Below, piece after piece: positions 17,017 to 25,224 of a stretch of DNA of 64,000 nt. The notes beneath the pieces were generated by a model. The model saw only the letters and a program-made list of their open reading frames with translations. It ran no database searches and was not told the DNA's origin. Numbering within the stretch: the first letter of the stretch is position 1; every line of letters starts with the position of its first letter. The DNA is from Nocardia sp. NBC_01730 (GTDB lineage: Bacteria > Actinomycetota > Actinomycetes > Mycobacteriales > Mycobacteriaceae): NCBI RefSeq assembly GCF_035920445.1, contig NZ_CP109162.1, forward strand, positions 6,076,001 through 6,140,000, written 5' to 3'. A program made the position numbers and the translations under genes.

Positions 17017-18006
17017 TTACGGCGAAACGTCGCCGATGCAGTAGCCGTCCGGACCGGACAGCAGAGTGAAGGTGCGGGTCTGTGTCACACCGGAGGAGTC
17101 GGTCACCGGAACCAGCACCGCGAGGTAGTTCGTGCGCAGCTGCTCCGATCGGATCTCCTGGTCGGCGAACTTGGTGGTCCCGGTAAGCATGCCCTGGTTG
17201 TCGGCAAGCGGCGCGGGGACCGGGCGCCCGGTCCCCGTGGGATCCCAGGTGGCCGGGGACGCCTTGCAGATCAGTGGGTAGGCGCCTTCCTTGTCGGCCG
17301 GGTCGAGCGGGGCGCCGACGAGTCTGGCCAGATAGCGGCGCACGGTGTGCCTGGCGTCGGCGTCGTTGTACTCGATGTCCGCGCCCGCCACGGCGACCCG
17401 GGGGCAGGCGTAGCCGCTGTCGACCGCGGCACGGTCCACCGCGACCGTGGTGGTCCGGCTCTTCCAGACGGCCATGTCCTGGGTGGACGTGCCCGGCTGG
17501 GCAAGGGCGGTCAGGATGGCCTGCTGGTTCTCGTACATGTCGGCCACGTTGCGCGGCGCGATGGTCCAGCATTTCGCCTGCGATTCGGCAACGGTGTCGG
17601 ATGCCAGGTCGGTTGCCCAGCGCTGCACGGCGGCCGCGGCGGCGGGTAGTCCGGGGACCGCGCCGACCGGCGGAGCGTCGGCGGGAACCGGGGGCAATGC
17701 CGAGGTGCCCGGTGGGACGGTGATCGGAACGGTGGGAGGTGGCGTCGTGTCGCGCGCGGTCACCCTCGGCGCGCTGTCGTCCGGAATACCGACGGCCGAG
17801 TCGCAGCCGGTCAGCAGGACAGCGCCGGTCAGCGCCAAGCCGCCGAGCAGCACCCCTCGCGCCCGTGCGATCCGAGGTCCGGTTTGCGTGCACTGGATCG
17901 ACGCCGCGGCCACCCCGTCCGAGGAGCGGGGTCGCGACGTTGCCGCCCGATCTCGATCCCACGTTTTCCGCTCGTGTCCAAGCGGTTTCGGTCGGGCACG
18001 TTCCAC
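17017..18006 (-). CDS. Secreted lipoprotein of unknown function
   Basis: A protein of up to 329 residues with a lipoprotein signal: the hydrophobic stretch VLLGGLALTGAVLLTGC ends in the lipobox LTGC. The mature part starts with a Pro/Thr-rich linker, then a globular domain with four cysteines (AKCWTI, YACPRV, LICKAS, GYCIGD) that may form two disulfides outside the membrane. The frame begins at 18006, but a start at the GTG coding V-A-A-A-S-I-Q about 40 residues before the lipobox cysteine gives a more usual signal length. The gene ends 42 bp upstream of the MBL-Rieske start and may be cotranscribed with it. It is divergent from the acyltransferase. Confidence 0.7.
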   Translation of the reverse strand: MERARPKPLGHERKTWDRDRAATSRPRSSDGVAAASIQCTQTGPRIARARGVLLGGLALTGAVLLTGCDSAVGIPDDSAPRVTARDTTPPPTVPITVPPGTSALPPVPADAPPVGAVPGLPAAAAAVQRWATDLASDTVAESQAKCWTIAPRNVADMYENQQAILTALAQPGTSTQDMAVWKSRTTTVAVDRAAVDSGYACPRVAVAGADIEYNDADARHTVRRYLARLVGAPLDPADKEGAYPLICKASPATWDPTGTGRPVPAPLADNQGMLTGTTKFADQEIRSEQLRTNYLAVLVPVTDSSGVTQTRTFTLLSGPDGYCIGDVSP

Positions 18007-18110
18007 TGCGACGATCCTCTTTCTCTCAGGCGTGTGGTCGGGGTGGTCGCCGTCTCCGCTCCGGCGCGGCGCGCGGTGGCGGCGTGCTGCTGGAGGGGAC
18101 AGGCAGCGAC

Positions 18111-18116
18111 TACGCT
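18111..18116 (+). promoter_or_regulatory. -10 hexamer TACGCT, leaderless start at 18123
   Basis: TACGCT ends 6 nt before the acyltransferase ATG at 18123; no ribosome site is present. Confidence 0.55.
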
Positions 18117-18122
18117 AGCGGA

Positions 18123-18875
18123 ATGGTGGAACCCGTCTACCGGACGATCATCGGGCTGGCCCGTACCGTCTTCTTCCTCGAAGGTCTGAAGTTCACCGTT
18201 AAGGGTGAGGAACATATTCCCGCGCGGGGTGGTGCCGTGTTGGCAGTGAACCACACCGGCTACTTGGACTTCACCTATGCGGGCCTACCGGTGCGCACTC
18301 CCAAGCGCTACGTCCGGTTCATGGCGAAGAAGGAGGTCTTCGACAACAAGATCTCCGGTCCGATCATGCGAGTGCTCAAACACATTCCGGTGGATCGCTC
18401 CGCGGGCGCCGATTCCTACCAGGCCGCGGTCGAGTATCTGCGCCGCGGCGAGCTGGTCGGCGTGTATCCCGAGGCGACCATCAGCCGCAGCTTCGAGATC
18501 AAGGAATTCAAGTCCGGTGCGGCGCGCATGGCGACCGAGGCGGAGGTGCCGATCATCCCGATCGTTATCTGGGGTGCGCAGCGGGTCTGGACCAAGGGTT
18601 TCCCGAAACGTCTCGGGCGCACCAACACTCCCGTTTCGATCGCGGTCGGCGAGCCGATCCAGCCGTACGAGCCCGCCGCCGAACTCACCGCCGAGCTGCG
18701 CTCGACCATGCAGGACATGCTGCTGGATCTCCAGAAGGACTACGTGCACGAACCTGGCGCGTACTGGGTCCCCGCCCGACTCGGCGGCAGCGCCCCTACC
18801 TTGGCGGAGGCGGACGCCATGGATGCCGCCGAAGCGGAGGCCAAGGCCGCGCGCAAGGACGCGGCCCAGCAGTAG
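18123..18875 (+). CDS. 1-acylglycerol-3-phosphate O-acyltransferase family (PlsC-like)
   Basis: A 250-residue lysophospholipid acyltransferase. The catalytic NHTGYLD (residues about 42-48, NHx4D motif) and the substrate-binding block VYPEATISRS (about 117) are present, the latter in place of the classical EGTR. One hydrophobic N-terminal helix anchors it to the inner face of the membrane. The C-terminal 30 residues are Ala/Glu/Lys-rich. It corresponds to the Rv3814c-Rv3816c group, three tandem acyltransferases in M. tuberculosis. Here only one copy is intact, and a decayed start of another follows directly. The ATG at 18123 follows TACGCT at leaderless spacing. Confidence 0.9.
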   Translation: MVEPVYRTIIGLARTVFFLEGLKFTVKGEEHIPARGGAVLAVNHTGYLDFTYAGLPVRTPKRYVRFMAKKEVFDNKISGPIMRVLKHIPVDRSAGADSYQAAVEYLRRGELVGVYPEATISRSFEIKEFKSGAARMATEAEVPIIPIVIWGAQRVWTKGFPKRLGRTNTPVSIAVGEPIQPYEPAAELTAELRSTMQDMLLDLQKDYVHEPGAYWVPARLGGSAPTLAEADAMDAAEAEAKAARKDAAQQ

Positions 18876-18886
18876 CAGGAGCTCAG

Positions 18887-19093
18887 GTGGTGCGGGAACC
18901 GGTTTACGACATCCTCACCGGCCTGGCCTGCACGATCTTCCTGGCGCGGGGTTTGCGGATCGATATCTTGCCGATCCCGCAGTGCGACAACGTGATCCAT
19001 GGACCGCAACCGCAGTCGGGTATCCCCGAGACCCCACCTGCGGCGCTAGGGCGAGAGCCGACGACTCATCCTGGAGGTTGTAGAGGGAGTTGA
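18887..19093 (+). pseudogene. Remnant of a second tandem acyltransferase
   Basis: Eleven bases after the acyltransferase stop, a GTG opens a frame that begins REPVYDILTGLACTIFLARG. This matches the N-terminus of the intact neighbour (VEPVYRTIIGLARTVFFLEG) over about 25 residues. Similarity then disappears and no NHx4D or PEAT motif follows. The best reading is a tandem paralogue from which all but the first about 100 bp has been deleted. A short functional peptide is possible but unlikely. Confidence 0.6.
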
Positions 19094-19244
19094 CTCGAAG
19101 AACCCGACCGGCCCGGCGTTGGCCTTCACCCCTGGCGAGTGAGACGCCTTCACCGCTGGTGTGCAGGATGGCGAGTTCAACTGCCCTGAACCTCACGACG
19201 CCTGGCATGTCAACATGGTTTGACCGCCGGGCTTTATCAAAGCA
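19094..19244. other. Gap between acyltransferase remnant and merR, nothing recognised
   Basis: I see no gene, strong hairpin or regulatory site here. It may hold worn remains of the deleted acyltransferase segment. Confidence 0.4.
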
Positions 19245-19598
19245 CTACTTGCCGTGGGCCTTGGTCAACGCCTCGGTGAGGCGTGCCCGGACGACGTCCA
19301 GCGCGGCGATCTTCTCTTCTACCGCAGTAAGCCGCCGGGCGATGACCCGCGCGCTCGCTGGACAGACGGGGCCGTCGGTGACTTCCGCATCGAGACAAGG
19401 TCCGAAGGTACGGATGTCATTGCTGGTCAAGCCGATCGAGAGCAGTAGCTTGATGTTGCTCACCTGGGCGACCGTCGACTCGTCGTACGATCGGTAACCG
19501 TTCGGCGCTCGTCGGGGGTGCAGCAGGCCCTGCTGCTCGTAGTACCGTAGTGCGCGAATGGTAGTGCCTGCTTTGTCCGCCAGTTCTCCGATCAGCAT
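19245..19598 (-). CDS. MerR family transcriptional regulator
   Basis: A 117-residue MerR-type activator/repressor. The N-terminal winged helix-turn-helix starts MLIGELADKAGTTIRALRYY and is followed by the typical YYEQQGLLHP and GYRSYDE segments; the rest is a dimerisation coiled coil. The effector region is short, with two cysteines (FGPCLD, PVCPAS), so a metal or redox signal is possible but not proven. An ATG at 19622 would overlap the SDR stop; the family start is at 19598, 10 bp after the SDR stop. It forms an operon with the upstream SDR gene, whose promoter has a MerR-type stretched spacer with a dyad, so it probably regulates itself. Confidence 0.85.
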   Translation of the reverse strand: MLIGELADKAGTTIRALRYYEQQGLLHPRRAPNGYRSYDESTVAQVSNIKLLLSIGLTSNDIRTFGPCLDAEVTDGPVCPASARVIARRLTAVEEKIAALDVVRARLTEALTKAHGK

Positions 19599-19608
19599 CG
19601 TTCTATTC

Positions 19609-20367
19609 TCATCCTCCCGCACCGAGCCCGCCGTCGACGCGAATGATCGTGCCGGTGAGGTAGCCGGCTTCGGGTCGCGTCGCGTTCACGATCCACCATG
19701 CGATCTCCTCCGGCCGAGCTACCCGCCCGAGGGGGATTCGGGCCCGAAGCTCCTTTCCCGCCGCCGCGATCTGTTCGTCTGAGAAACCGGTGTGGCTCAG
19801 CACCGGTGTCGCGGTGATCCCGGGAGCTATCGACACGACACGTATGCCGCGCTGCGCGAGCTCGACAGCCCACGTATGGGTCAGGAAGTCGAGGGCCACC
19901 TTCGTCGATCCGTAGATCGAGTTGTTCGGCCAGCCGTGGTGCGGCGAGTTGGAGGTGACGTTGACGATCGTGCTGTCGGGCGTCAGATGCGGCAGGGCGT
20001 GTTGGGTGAGGAACACCGGGGCGAAGAGGTTCGTCGCGACCTGTTGTTCGGCGATGTTCCGGTCGATCGCACCGAGTGGGGCCGGGCGCGTGATCGCGGC
20101 GTTGTTGACCAGGACATCGATGCGGCCGAACGTGTCGAGTGCGGCGGTGACGATGTCGACTGGGGCATTCGGCGCGGCGATGTCGGCCACGTACGTCCGG
20201 ATATTCGGATGTTGTTCCGCCGTTTCCGCCAGGCGTTCGGCGGTCCGGCCGACGATGAGGACGTCGGCGCCCGCGGCGGCGAACTGCCGAGCCGTCGCAC
20301 GGCCGATCCCGGTGCCTCCTCCGGTGATGAGTACCGCCCGGCCGTGCAGGGTGTTCGTCTTTTCCAT
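19609..20367 (-). CDS. Short-chain dehydrogenase/reductase
   Basis: A 252-residue classical SDR. The Rossmann motif TGGGTGIG lies at residues 15-22, NNAA near 90, the catalytic serine in VTSNSPHHG and YGSTK (Tyr-x3-Lys) near 150-154. The aspartate-less start of beta-2 (VGRTAERL) favours NADPH. The C-terminal IRVDGGLGAGG is typical. The ATG at 20367 is preceded at 7 nt by TAGCGT, indicating a leaderless message under a MerR-type promoter; merR follows in the same operon. The substrate is unknown. The genetic link suggests a stress- or xenobiotic-inducible reductase. Confidence 0.9.
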   Translation of the reverse strand: MEKTNTLHGRAVLITGGGTGIGRATARQFAAAGADVLIVGRTAERLAETAEQHPNIRTYVADIAAPNAPVDIVTAALDTFGRIDVLVNNAAITRPAPLGAIDRNIAEQQVATNLFAPVFLTQHALPHLTPDSTIVNVTSNSPHHGWPNNSIYGSTKVALDFLTHTWAVELAQRGIRVVSIAPGITATPVLSHTGFSDEQIAAAGKELRARIPLGRVARPEEIAWWIVNATRPEAGYLTGTIIRVDGGLGAGG

Positions 20368-20374
20368 GCTCGGG

Positions 20375-20406
20375 ACGCTAAACCGTGACCTCGGGGTCAA
20401 GGTCAA
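20375..20406 (-). promoter_or_regulatory. MerR-type promoter of the SDR-merR operon
   Basis: On the minus strand TTGACC (20406-20401) and TAGCGT (20380-20375) are separated by 20 bp, longer than the usual 17 and typical of MerR-controlled promoters. The spacer is filled by the dyad ACCGTGACC-tcgg-GGTCAAGGT (20382-20403). TAGCGT lies 7 nt before the SDR ATG. Confidence 0.7.
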
Positions 20407-20501
20407 GGCGGAAACGATGAGTGCCGACTCCGAACTACCGTCGAAGCCGAGTTCGCCGCGGCTGACGACTCTTGAACCGGCCTGGCTTTCAATGCAGGCC
20501 C

Positions 20502-21323
20502 TCAGTGCAGCTTGCTCAGTGGCTTGCATGGGGTAGGGGCGGGCAGGCGCCCGCGGAAGAACATGGTGGGTGGGACGCCCATCAGGGTTCGGAAATCCGC
20601 TGACATATGGGATTGGTCGTAGTAGCCGTTGGCGGCGGCCAATTCGGCCCACGGGATGGTTCCAGCATGGGACAGGACCTTGCGTACCCGATCGATGCGG
20701 GCGAAGTGCTTGGGGGAGACGCCGATTCCGCTGGCGAACAGGTTGCGGAGTTGGCGTTCGCTGACCGACAGTCGCGCGGCGAGTTCGGGCACCGGAACGG
20801 GTTGGTCGGCTGAGATGGCGGCCACGGCGGCGGCGAGGAGATGGCGGTGGTCGCGCTGTGCCGGATCGTCGGCGATGCGACGCGGCAGCTCGTCCTCGAG
20901 GTACCGGATGATCTCGTCCGGCGCGAGTTCGACCAGCTCGGCGGCGAGATCGGCGGCGGGGCCTGGCAGATCTTCGAGCCGCACGGCCCGATCGGTGAGG
21001 TCCGTGGCGGGCACGCCGAGCAGCGAACGAACAGCGCCTGGCACCAGACGCAGGCGGACGCATCCCGCGGGCTTGTTCGGCCGCCAGTAGGTCGCCTTGG
21101 TCTGCGGCCCGACGACGAGCGCGTCGCGCGTACCGGCGTGCTCGGCACGTAGCACGATCGTGGTCGCCGTCTGTGGAACTTGCGCCAACGGCTCGGACAG
21201 GTCGAGCATCGTCGGAATCCGGGCGAATTCGGCGAGCCATGGCCGCAGCGACTCCGGCGCGAGCTCGGACGTTTCGACCGAGTCGGCAGTCGCGACGGGC
21301 GGCGGGTGCAGCATGGCGGTCAC
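20502..21323 (-). CDS. AraC family transcriptional regulator
   Basis: A 273-residue regulator with an N-terminal sensor domain (about 1-160) and a C-terminal AraC double helix-turn-helix (about 165-260): PVPVPELAARLSVSERQLRN, then ANGYYDQSHMSADFRTLMGV. The sensor domain resembles that of AraC proteins that control small oxidoreductases. The GTG at 21323 is 85 bp from the divergent NmrA-like gene at 21409, which it most likely controls. An ATG at 21314 is an alternative start. Confidence 0.88.
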   Translation of the reverse strand: MTAMLHPPPVATADSVETSELAPESLRPWLAEFARIPTMLDLSEPLAQVPQTATTIVLRAEHAGTRDALVVGPQTKATYWRPNKPAGCVRLRLVPGAVRSLLGVPATDLTDRAVRLEDLPGPAADLAAELVELAPDEIIRYLEDELPRRIADDPAQRDHRHLLAAAVAAISADQPVPVPELAARLSVSERQLRNLFASGIGVSPKHFARIDRVRKVLSHAGTIPWAELAAANGYYDQSHMSADFRTLMGVPPTMFFRGRLPAPTPCKPLSKLH

Positions 21324-21408
21324 TCATCCACTCTAAGCAGTCCGCCGCCGAGCCGGGTGTGCCGAAATTTCCTAGAGACCTGGGCGTTCCGGGGGCACGG
21401 TTGTCTCC

Positions 21409-22275
21409 ATGATCGTGATCACCGGTGCGACAGGCACTATCGGCAGTGAAATCATTCGGCAGTTGGCCGACCGTGGCGAGCAGGTCCGAGCAGTGACCAG
21501 GGACCCGGGTCGCGCCGAGGTTCCGGCGGGCGTCGAGGTGGTGCGGGGCGACTACACGGACATCGCGTCCATCGCGGCAGCGATGACAGGCGCCGACGCC
21601 GCGTTCGTCGTCGGAGTGCTCGGTCCGGAGTACGCCGAGGCCGACCGCGCCCTGATCACCACGGCCCGCGACGCGGGGATCGGCCGCATCGTCAAGCTCT
21701 CCGCCATCGGCACCGGCGACGTGACCCTCGGCCGGGTCGGGACCTGGCATCTACCTGGTGAGCAGGCCGCGCGCGAGAGCGGCGTGGACTGGACCATTCT
21801 GCGCCCCAGCTCTTTCGCCTCCAACACACTGAGCTGGGCCCAAGCAATCCGTTCCGGAAACCCGGTGCCGAACATGACCGGTCGGGCCAGGCAGGGCTTC
21901 ATCGACCCACGCGACGTCGCCGCGGTTGCCGTCGAGGCGCTGCTGTCCGCCGAACATGCGGGCCGTGTCTACACGCTCACCGGCCCAGAGCTGCGCAGTA
22001 CTCACGACCTGGCCGCGACCCTGGCCGCCGTCGTCGGACATCCGGTGCAGGTCGTCGATATACCGGAGGCCGAGGCGCGCGAGCATATGCTCACGGCCGG
22101 AATGTCCGCCGAATTCGCGGACGGGGCCTTGGCGGGTCAGGCCTACGTCCGCGCGGGACACAACGCGATCGTCACCGACGATGTGCGCCAGATCCTTGGC
22201 CGCGCCCGCACGTACGCCGAGTGGGCTGCCGACCATGCGAGCGCGTTCGGTGCGGACGTGGCGGTGGCGAGCTGA
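21409..22275 (+). CDS. NAD(P)-binding NmrA-like protein
   Basis: A 288-residue atypical SDR of the NmrA/HSCARG group. The dinucleotide motif TGATGTIG is at residues 5-12, followed by RAVTRDP (NADP-type arginine). The classical YxxxK is absent at the usual place (LPGEQAARESGVDWTILRP occupies it), so it may be a redox sensor or an azoreductase/quinone-reductase-like enzyme. It is divergent from the AraC regulator and probably its target. The ATG at 21409 is the only reasonable start; no strong ribosome site is seen. Confidence 0.85.
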   Translation: MIVITGATGTIGSEIIRQLADRGEQVRAVTRDPGRAEVPAGVEVVRGDYTDIASIAAAMTGADAAFVVGVLGPEYAEADRALITTARDAGIGRIVKLSAIGTGDVTLGRVGTWHLPGEQAARESGVDWTILRPSSFASNTLSWAQAIRSGNPVPNMTGRARQGFIDPRDVAAVAVEALLSAEHAGRVYTLTGPELRSTHDLAATLAAVVGHPVQVVDIPEAEAREHMLTAGMSAEFADGALAGQAYVRAGHNAIVTDDVRQILGRARTYAEWAADHASAFGADVAVAS

Positions 22276-22286
22276 GGGCTCTCTGA

Positions 22287-22302
22287 TGTGACTAATATCA
22301 CA
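22287..22302. promoter_or_regulatory. CRP-type binding site
   Basis: TGTGACTAATATCACA fits the CRP consensus TGTGA-N6-TCACA exactly, and the dyad extends one base on each side. It lies 12 bp after the NmrA-like stop and about 90 bp before the small secreted protein gene. M. tuberculosis CRP (Rv3676) recognises the same consensus. Confidence 0.7.
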
Positions 22303-22389
22303 TTGATTTGCTGAATGCATGGCGCTGGGCAAAGGTGGCATGACCGGTCGGACGGCCGATGTCGTGTGCTTATGCCAAAGGGGATTCGG

Positions 22390-22734
22390 ATGAATCGTCG
22401 GATCATGTCGGTTTTGGTCACGCTGACGGCAGGATGTTCGGCCATGGCGTTCGGCGGCGCGACCGCCTCCGCGGTGGCGCTGAATCCGTTTCCCGGTGGG
22501 ACCGAGGTGTATCTCGACCACGCCGAGTCGACCGCGATCGCGAACCTGAACCTCGGACCCGCGCTCAGCCAGGTGGCGGTGACCTGGTCACCTGGGGCGA
22601 AAGCGTATCTCGGGCAAGGGATTACCGAGCACGCCCAGTGGGCCACCGAGACGCCGAACGGCGCCGTGTCGATCGAGGTGTACGGGATGCTCATACAGCC
22701 CTCGCTCGTCGCGGTGACCACCGTCCCCGGCTGA
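22390..22734 (+). CDS. Small secreted protein
   Basis: A 114-residue protein with a Sec-type signal peptide: MNRRIMSVLVTLTAGCSAMA, then cleavage near ATASAVA-LNPF. The mature part (about 80 residues) contains YLDHAESTAIANLNLGPAL and ITEHAQWAT and appears to be a small beta-rich domain of a type common in Nocardia and mycobacterial secretomes; I do not recognise a named family. AAAGGGG 7 nt before ATG 22390 decides the start over ATGs further upstream in frame. A perfect CRP-type site about 90 bp upstream suggests cAMP-dependent control. Confidence 0.7.
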   Translation: MNRRIMSVLVTLTAGCSAMAFGGATASAVALNPFPGGTEVYLDHAESTAIANLNLGPALSQVAVTWSPGAKAYLGQGITEHAQWATETPNGAVSIEVYGMLIQPSLVAVTTVPG

Positions 22735-22807
22735 TCGTCGGGTACTGTGGCCCATGTCGTTATGCGCATGCGGATGTGCGCCGACGTGTAGACCTTCTGG
22801 CGACTGC

Positions 22808-22844
22808 CCGGACGGGATGGCTATATGTGTGCCGTCCCGTCCGG
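22808..22844. terminator. Bidirectional hairpin terminator
   Basis: CCGGACGGGA (22808-22817) pairs perfectly with TCCCGTCCGG (22835-22844), extended by three or four more pairs. It sits between the convergent secreted-protein and copA genes. Confidence 0.7.
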
Positions 22845-22851
22845 TGTTTCG

Positions 22852-25170
22852 CTACCGGGCGGTTGAGCGGAAGGTCCGCAGTCGCAGGCTGTTGCTGACG
22901 ACGAAGACCGAGGAGAACGCCATCGCGGCGCCCGCGAGCATCGGGTTCAGCAGGCCCGCCATGGCCAGTGGGATCGCGGCAACGTTGTAGGCGAAGGCCC
23001 AGAACAGATTGCCTTTGATCGTTCCGAGTGTCCTGCGGGACAATCGGATCGCGTCCGCCGCCGCACGCAGGTCGCCGCGGACCAGGGTGAGGTCGCCTGC
23101 CTCGATGGCGACGTCGGTGCCGGTGCCCATGGCGAGCCCCAGATCGGCTTGGGCCAGCGCCGCGGCGTCGTTGACGCCGTCGCCGACCATGGCGACCACC
23201 TTGCCCTCTGCTTGCAACCGCTTGACGGCACCCACTTTGTCCTGCGGCAACACCTCCGCGATCACCGCGTCGACGCCGACCTGCGCGGCGATCGCTTCGG
23301 CGGCCGCGTTGTTGTCGCCGGTCAGCATGATCGGGGTGAGGCCGAGCGCGCGCAGCTGGGCGATCGCCTCCGCTGAGGTCGGTTTCACCGCGTCGGCGAC
23401 CACGAGCACGCCACGTGCCCTGCCGTCCCACCCCACCGCGACGGCGGTCTTGCCCTCGGCTTCGGCCGCGCGCATGGCCCGTTCCAGGCCGTCGTCGAGG
23501 TGTTGCGACCAGTCTGCCAACAGCCGGGCCCGCCCGACGATCACCGCGTGGCCGTCCACCACACCCTGCACGCCCAGGCCCTCGATGTTCGCGAAGCCTT
23601 CCACCGGTTTCAGCTCGCCCACCCGCTCGCGGGCGCCATTGGCGATCGCGCGCGCGATCGGGTGCTCGGACGAATCCTCCAGTGCCCCAGCCAATGCCAG
23701 GACGCGGTTGGTGTCCTCGCCCTCCGCGACGACCACGTCGAGCAGCGTCATCCGGCCGGTGGTGACGGTGCCGGTCTTGTCCAGCACCACCGTGTCCACC
23801 CGCCTGGTCGACTCCAGCACCTCGGGACCCTTGATCAGGATGCCGAGCTGCGCACCGCGCCCGGTACCGACCATCAGCGCGGTCGGCGTTGCCAACCCGA
23901 GCGCGCACGGGCAGGCGATGATCAGTACCGCCACCGCCGCGGTGAACGCCGCGGCCACGGAACCACCGGTGCCGAGCCAGAATCCGAGCGTCGCGACCGA
24001 CAGCGCGATCACGATCGGCACGAAGATCCCGGAGATCTTGTCGGCCAGCCGCTGCGCCTGTGCCTTTCCGGTCTGCGCCTCCTCGACCAGCCGCGCCATC
24101 TGTGCCAGCTGGGTGTCGGACCCGATCCGGCTCGCGCGCACCACGATCCGCCCGCCGACGTTCACGGTGGCGCCGACTACGGTGTCGCCCGGGCCGACCT
24201 CCACCGGCACCGACTCGCCGGTGAGCATGGCGGCGTCCACGGCCGAGGCCCCCTCCAGCACCACGCCATCGGTGGCTATCTTCTCGCCGGGCCGGACCAC
24301 GAACCGATCGCCGACAGCCAACTGTTCCACCGGAATTCGTTGCTCGGTGCCGCCGTATCCATCGCCGTGCTCCCGGGGCCCTGCGTGGTTACGCTCGCCG
24401 CCTCCTTCGGGCCCGTCGCTCGCACGGCGCAGCACCGAGACCTCTTTGGCGCCGAGCTCGAGCAGGGCGCGCAGTGCCGCACCGGCGCGCCGCTTGGAGC
24501 GTGCCTCGAAGAAGCGCCCGGCCAGAATAAAGGTGGTGACGCCCGCCGCGGCCTCCAGATAGATGCTTCCGGTGCCGTCCATGCGCGAGATGGTGAATTC
24601 GAACGGGTGCGTCATGCCAGGGGTTCCGGCCGTGCCCCAGAACAGCGCATACAGCGACCAGCCCAGCGCCGCGAGAGTTCCCATCGACACGAGGGTGTCC
24701 ATGGTCGAGGTGCCGTGACGCAGGTTGGTCCACGCCGCGCGGTGGAACGGCAGCGCCCCCCATGCCACGACCGGCGCGGCGAGGGTCAGCGAGAGCCACT
24801 GCCAGTTGGTGAACTGCAGCGCGGGGATCATCGCCATGGCGATCACCGGTACCGTCAGCGCCAGCGAGACCAGCAGGCGAGTGCGCAGCGCCGCGGTGGG
24901 ATCATCCGCGGCAGCGGTTTCCCGCGGCTCGGGCGGGGCGGGTAGTGCCGCGGTGTAGCCGGCCTGCTCGACGGTAGCGATCAGGTCGCCCGGAGAGACA
25001 TCGCCGGTGAAATCGACCCGAGCTTTCTCGGTGGCGTAGTTCACGGTCGCGGTGACGCCGTCGAGCTTGTTCAGCTTCTTCTCGACGCGATGGGCGCAGG
25101 ACGCGCAGGTCATGCCACCGATCACCAATTCGACCCGCCCGGCGGTGGGTGGTTGTGTCGCGGTGGTCAT
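22852..25170 (-). CDS. copA: Copper-translocating P1B-type ATPase with a repeat-derived insert
   Basis: A 772-residue heavy-metal P-type ATPase that should export Cu(I). An N-terminal HMA domain carries GMTCASCAH. Eight helices include the transport motif [13 protein letters not shown]. The phosphorylation site DKTGTVTTG, the SEHPIA nucleotide-binding motif and [10 protein letters not shown] are intact. Between [10 protein letters not shown] and [11 protein letters not shown], in the actuator region, lie about 25 extra residues encoded by a 75-bp palindromic repeat (24352-24426) that is also found in the ABC operon of this window. The ATG at 25170 has GGAG at good spacing; ATG 25182 is four codons upstream. 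It is the third gene of the copper operon with copZ and a secreted His-rich protein. Confidence 0.93.
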   Translation of the reverse strand: MTTATQPPTAGRVELVIGGMTCASCAHRVEKKLNKLDGVTATVNYATEKARVDFTGDVSPGDLIATVEQAGYTAALPAPPEPRETAAADDPTAALRTRLLVSLALTVPVIAMAMIPALQFTNWQWLSLTLAAPVVAWGALPFHRAAWTNLRHGTSTMDTLVSMGTLAALGWSLYALFWGTAGTPGMTHPFEFTISRMDGTGSIYLEAAAGVTTFILAGRFFEARSKRRAGAALRALLELGAKEVSVLRRASDGPEGGGERNHAGPREHGDGYGGTEQRIPVEQLAVGDRFVVRPGEKIATDGVVLEGASAVDAAMLTGESVPVEVGPGDTVVGATVNVGGRIVVRASRIGSDTQLAQMARLVEEAQTGKAQAQRLADKISGIFVPIVIALSVATLGFWLGTGGSVAAAFTAAVAVLIIACPCALGLATPTALMVGTGRGAQLGILIKGPEVLESTRRVDTVVLDKTGTVTTGRMTLLDVVVAEGEDTNRVLALAGALEDSSEHPIARAIANGARERVGELKPVEGFANIEGLGVQGVVDGHAVIVGRARLLADWSQHLDDGLERAMRAAEAEGKTAVAVGWDGRARGVLVVADAVKPTSAEAIAQLRALGLTPIMLTGDNNAAAEAIAAQVGVDAVIAEVLPQDKVGAVKRLQAEGKVVAMVGDGVNDAAALAQADLGLAMGTGTDVAIEAGDLTLVRGDLRAAADAIRLSRRTLGTIKGNLFWAFAYNVAAIPLAMAGLLNPMLAGAAMAFSSVFVVSNSLRLRTFRSTAR
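24352..24426 (-). repeat. 75-bp palindromic element inserted in frame in copA
   Basis: It shares the core (plus strand) GGGGCCCTGCGTGGTTACG ... CCGCCTCCTTCGGGCCC with the copies at 35525-35736 and 36652-36722. The ends form a stem (GCCGTGC 24364-24370 with GCACGGC 24422-24428; GGGCCC 24376-24381 with 24409-24414). The insert adds 25 codons without a stop. Its boundaries are inferred from where a normal CopA would be continuous. Confidence 0.75.
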
Positions 25171-25224
25171 CGGGCGCTCCATTCTGCGTGGTGCGGGTGA
25201 GGTGGGTCAGGCAGGTGGTGCCTG

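Noticed and set aside
19609..21750. 713-codon minus-strand ORF
   Set aside because: Only its last 252 codons are the SDR; the rest is in another frame of the AraC gene and the intergenic promoter.
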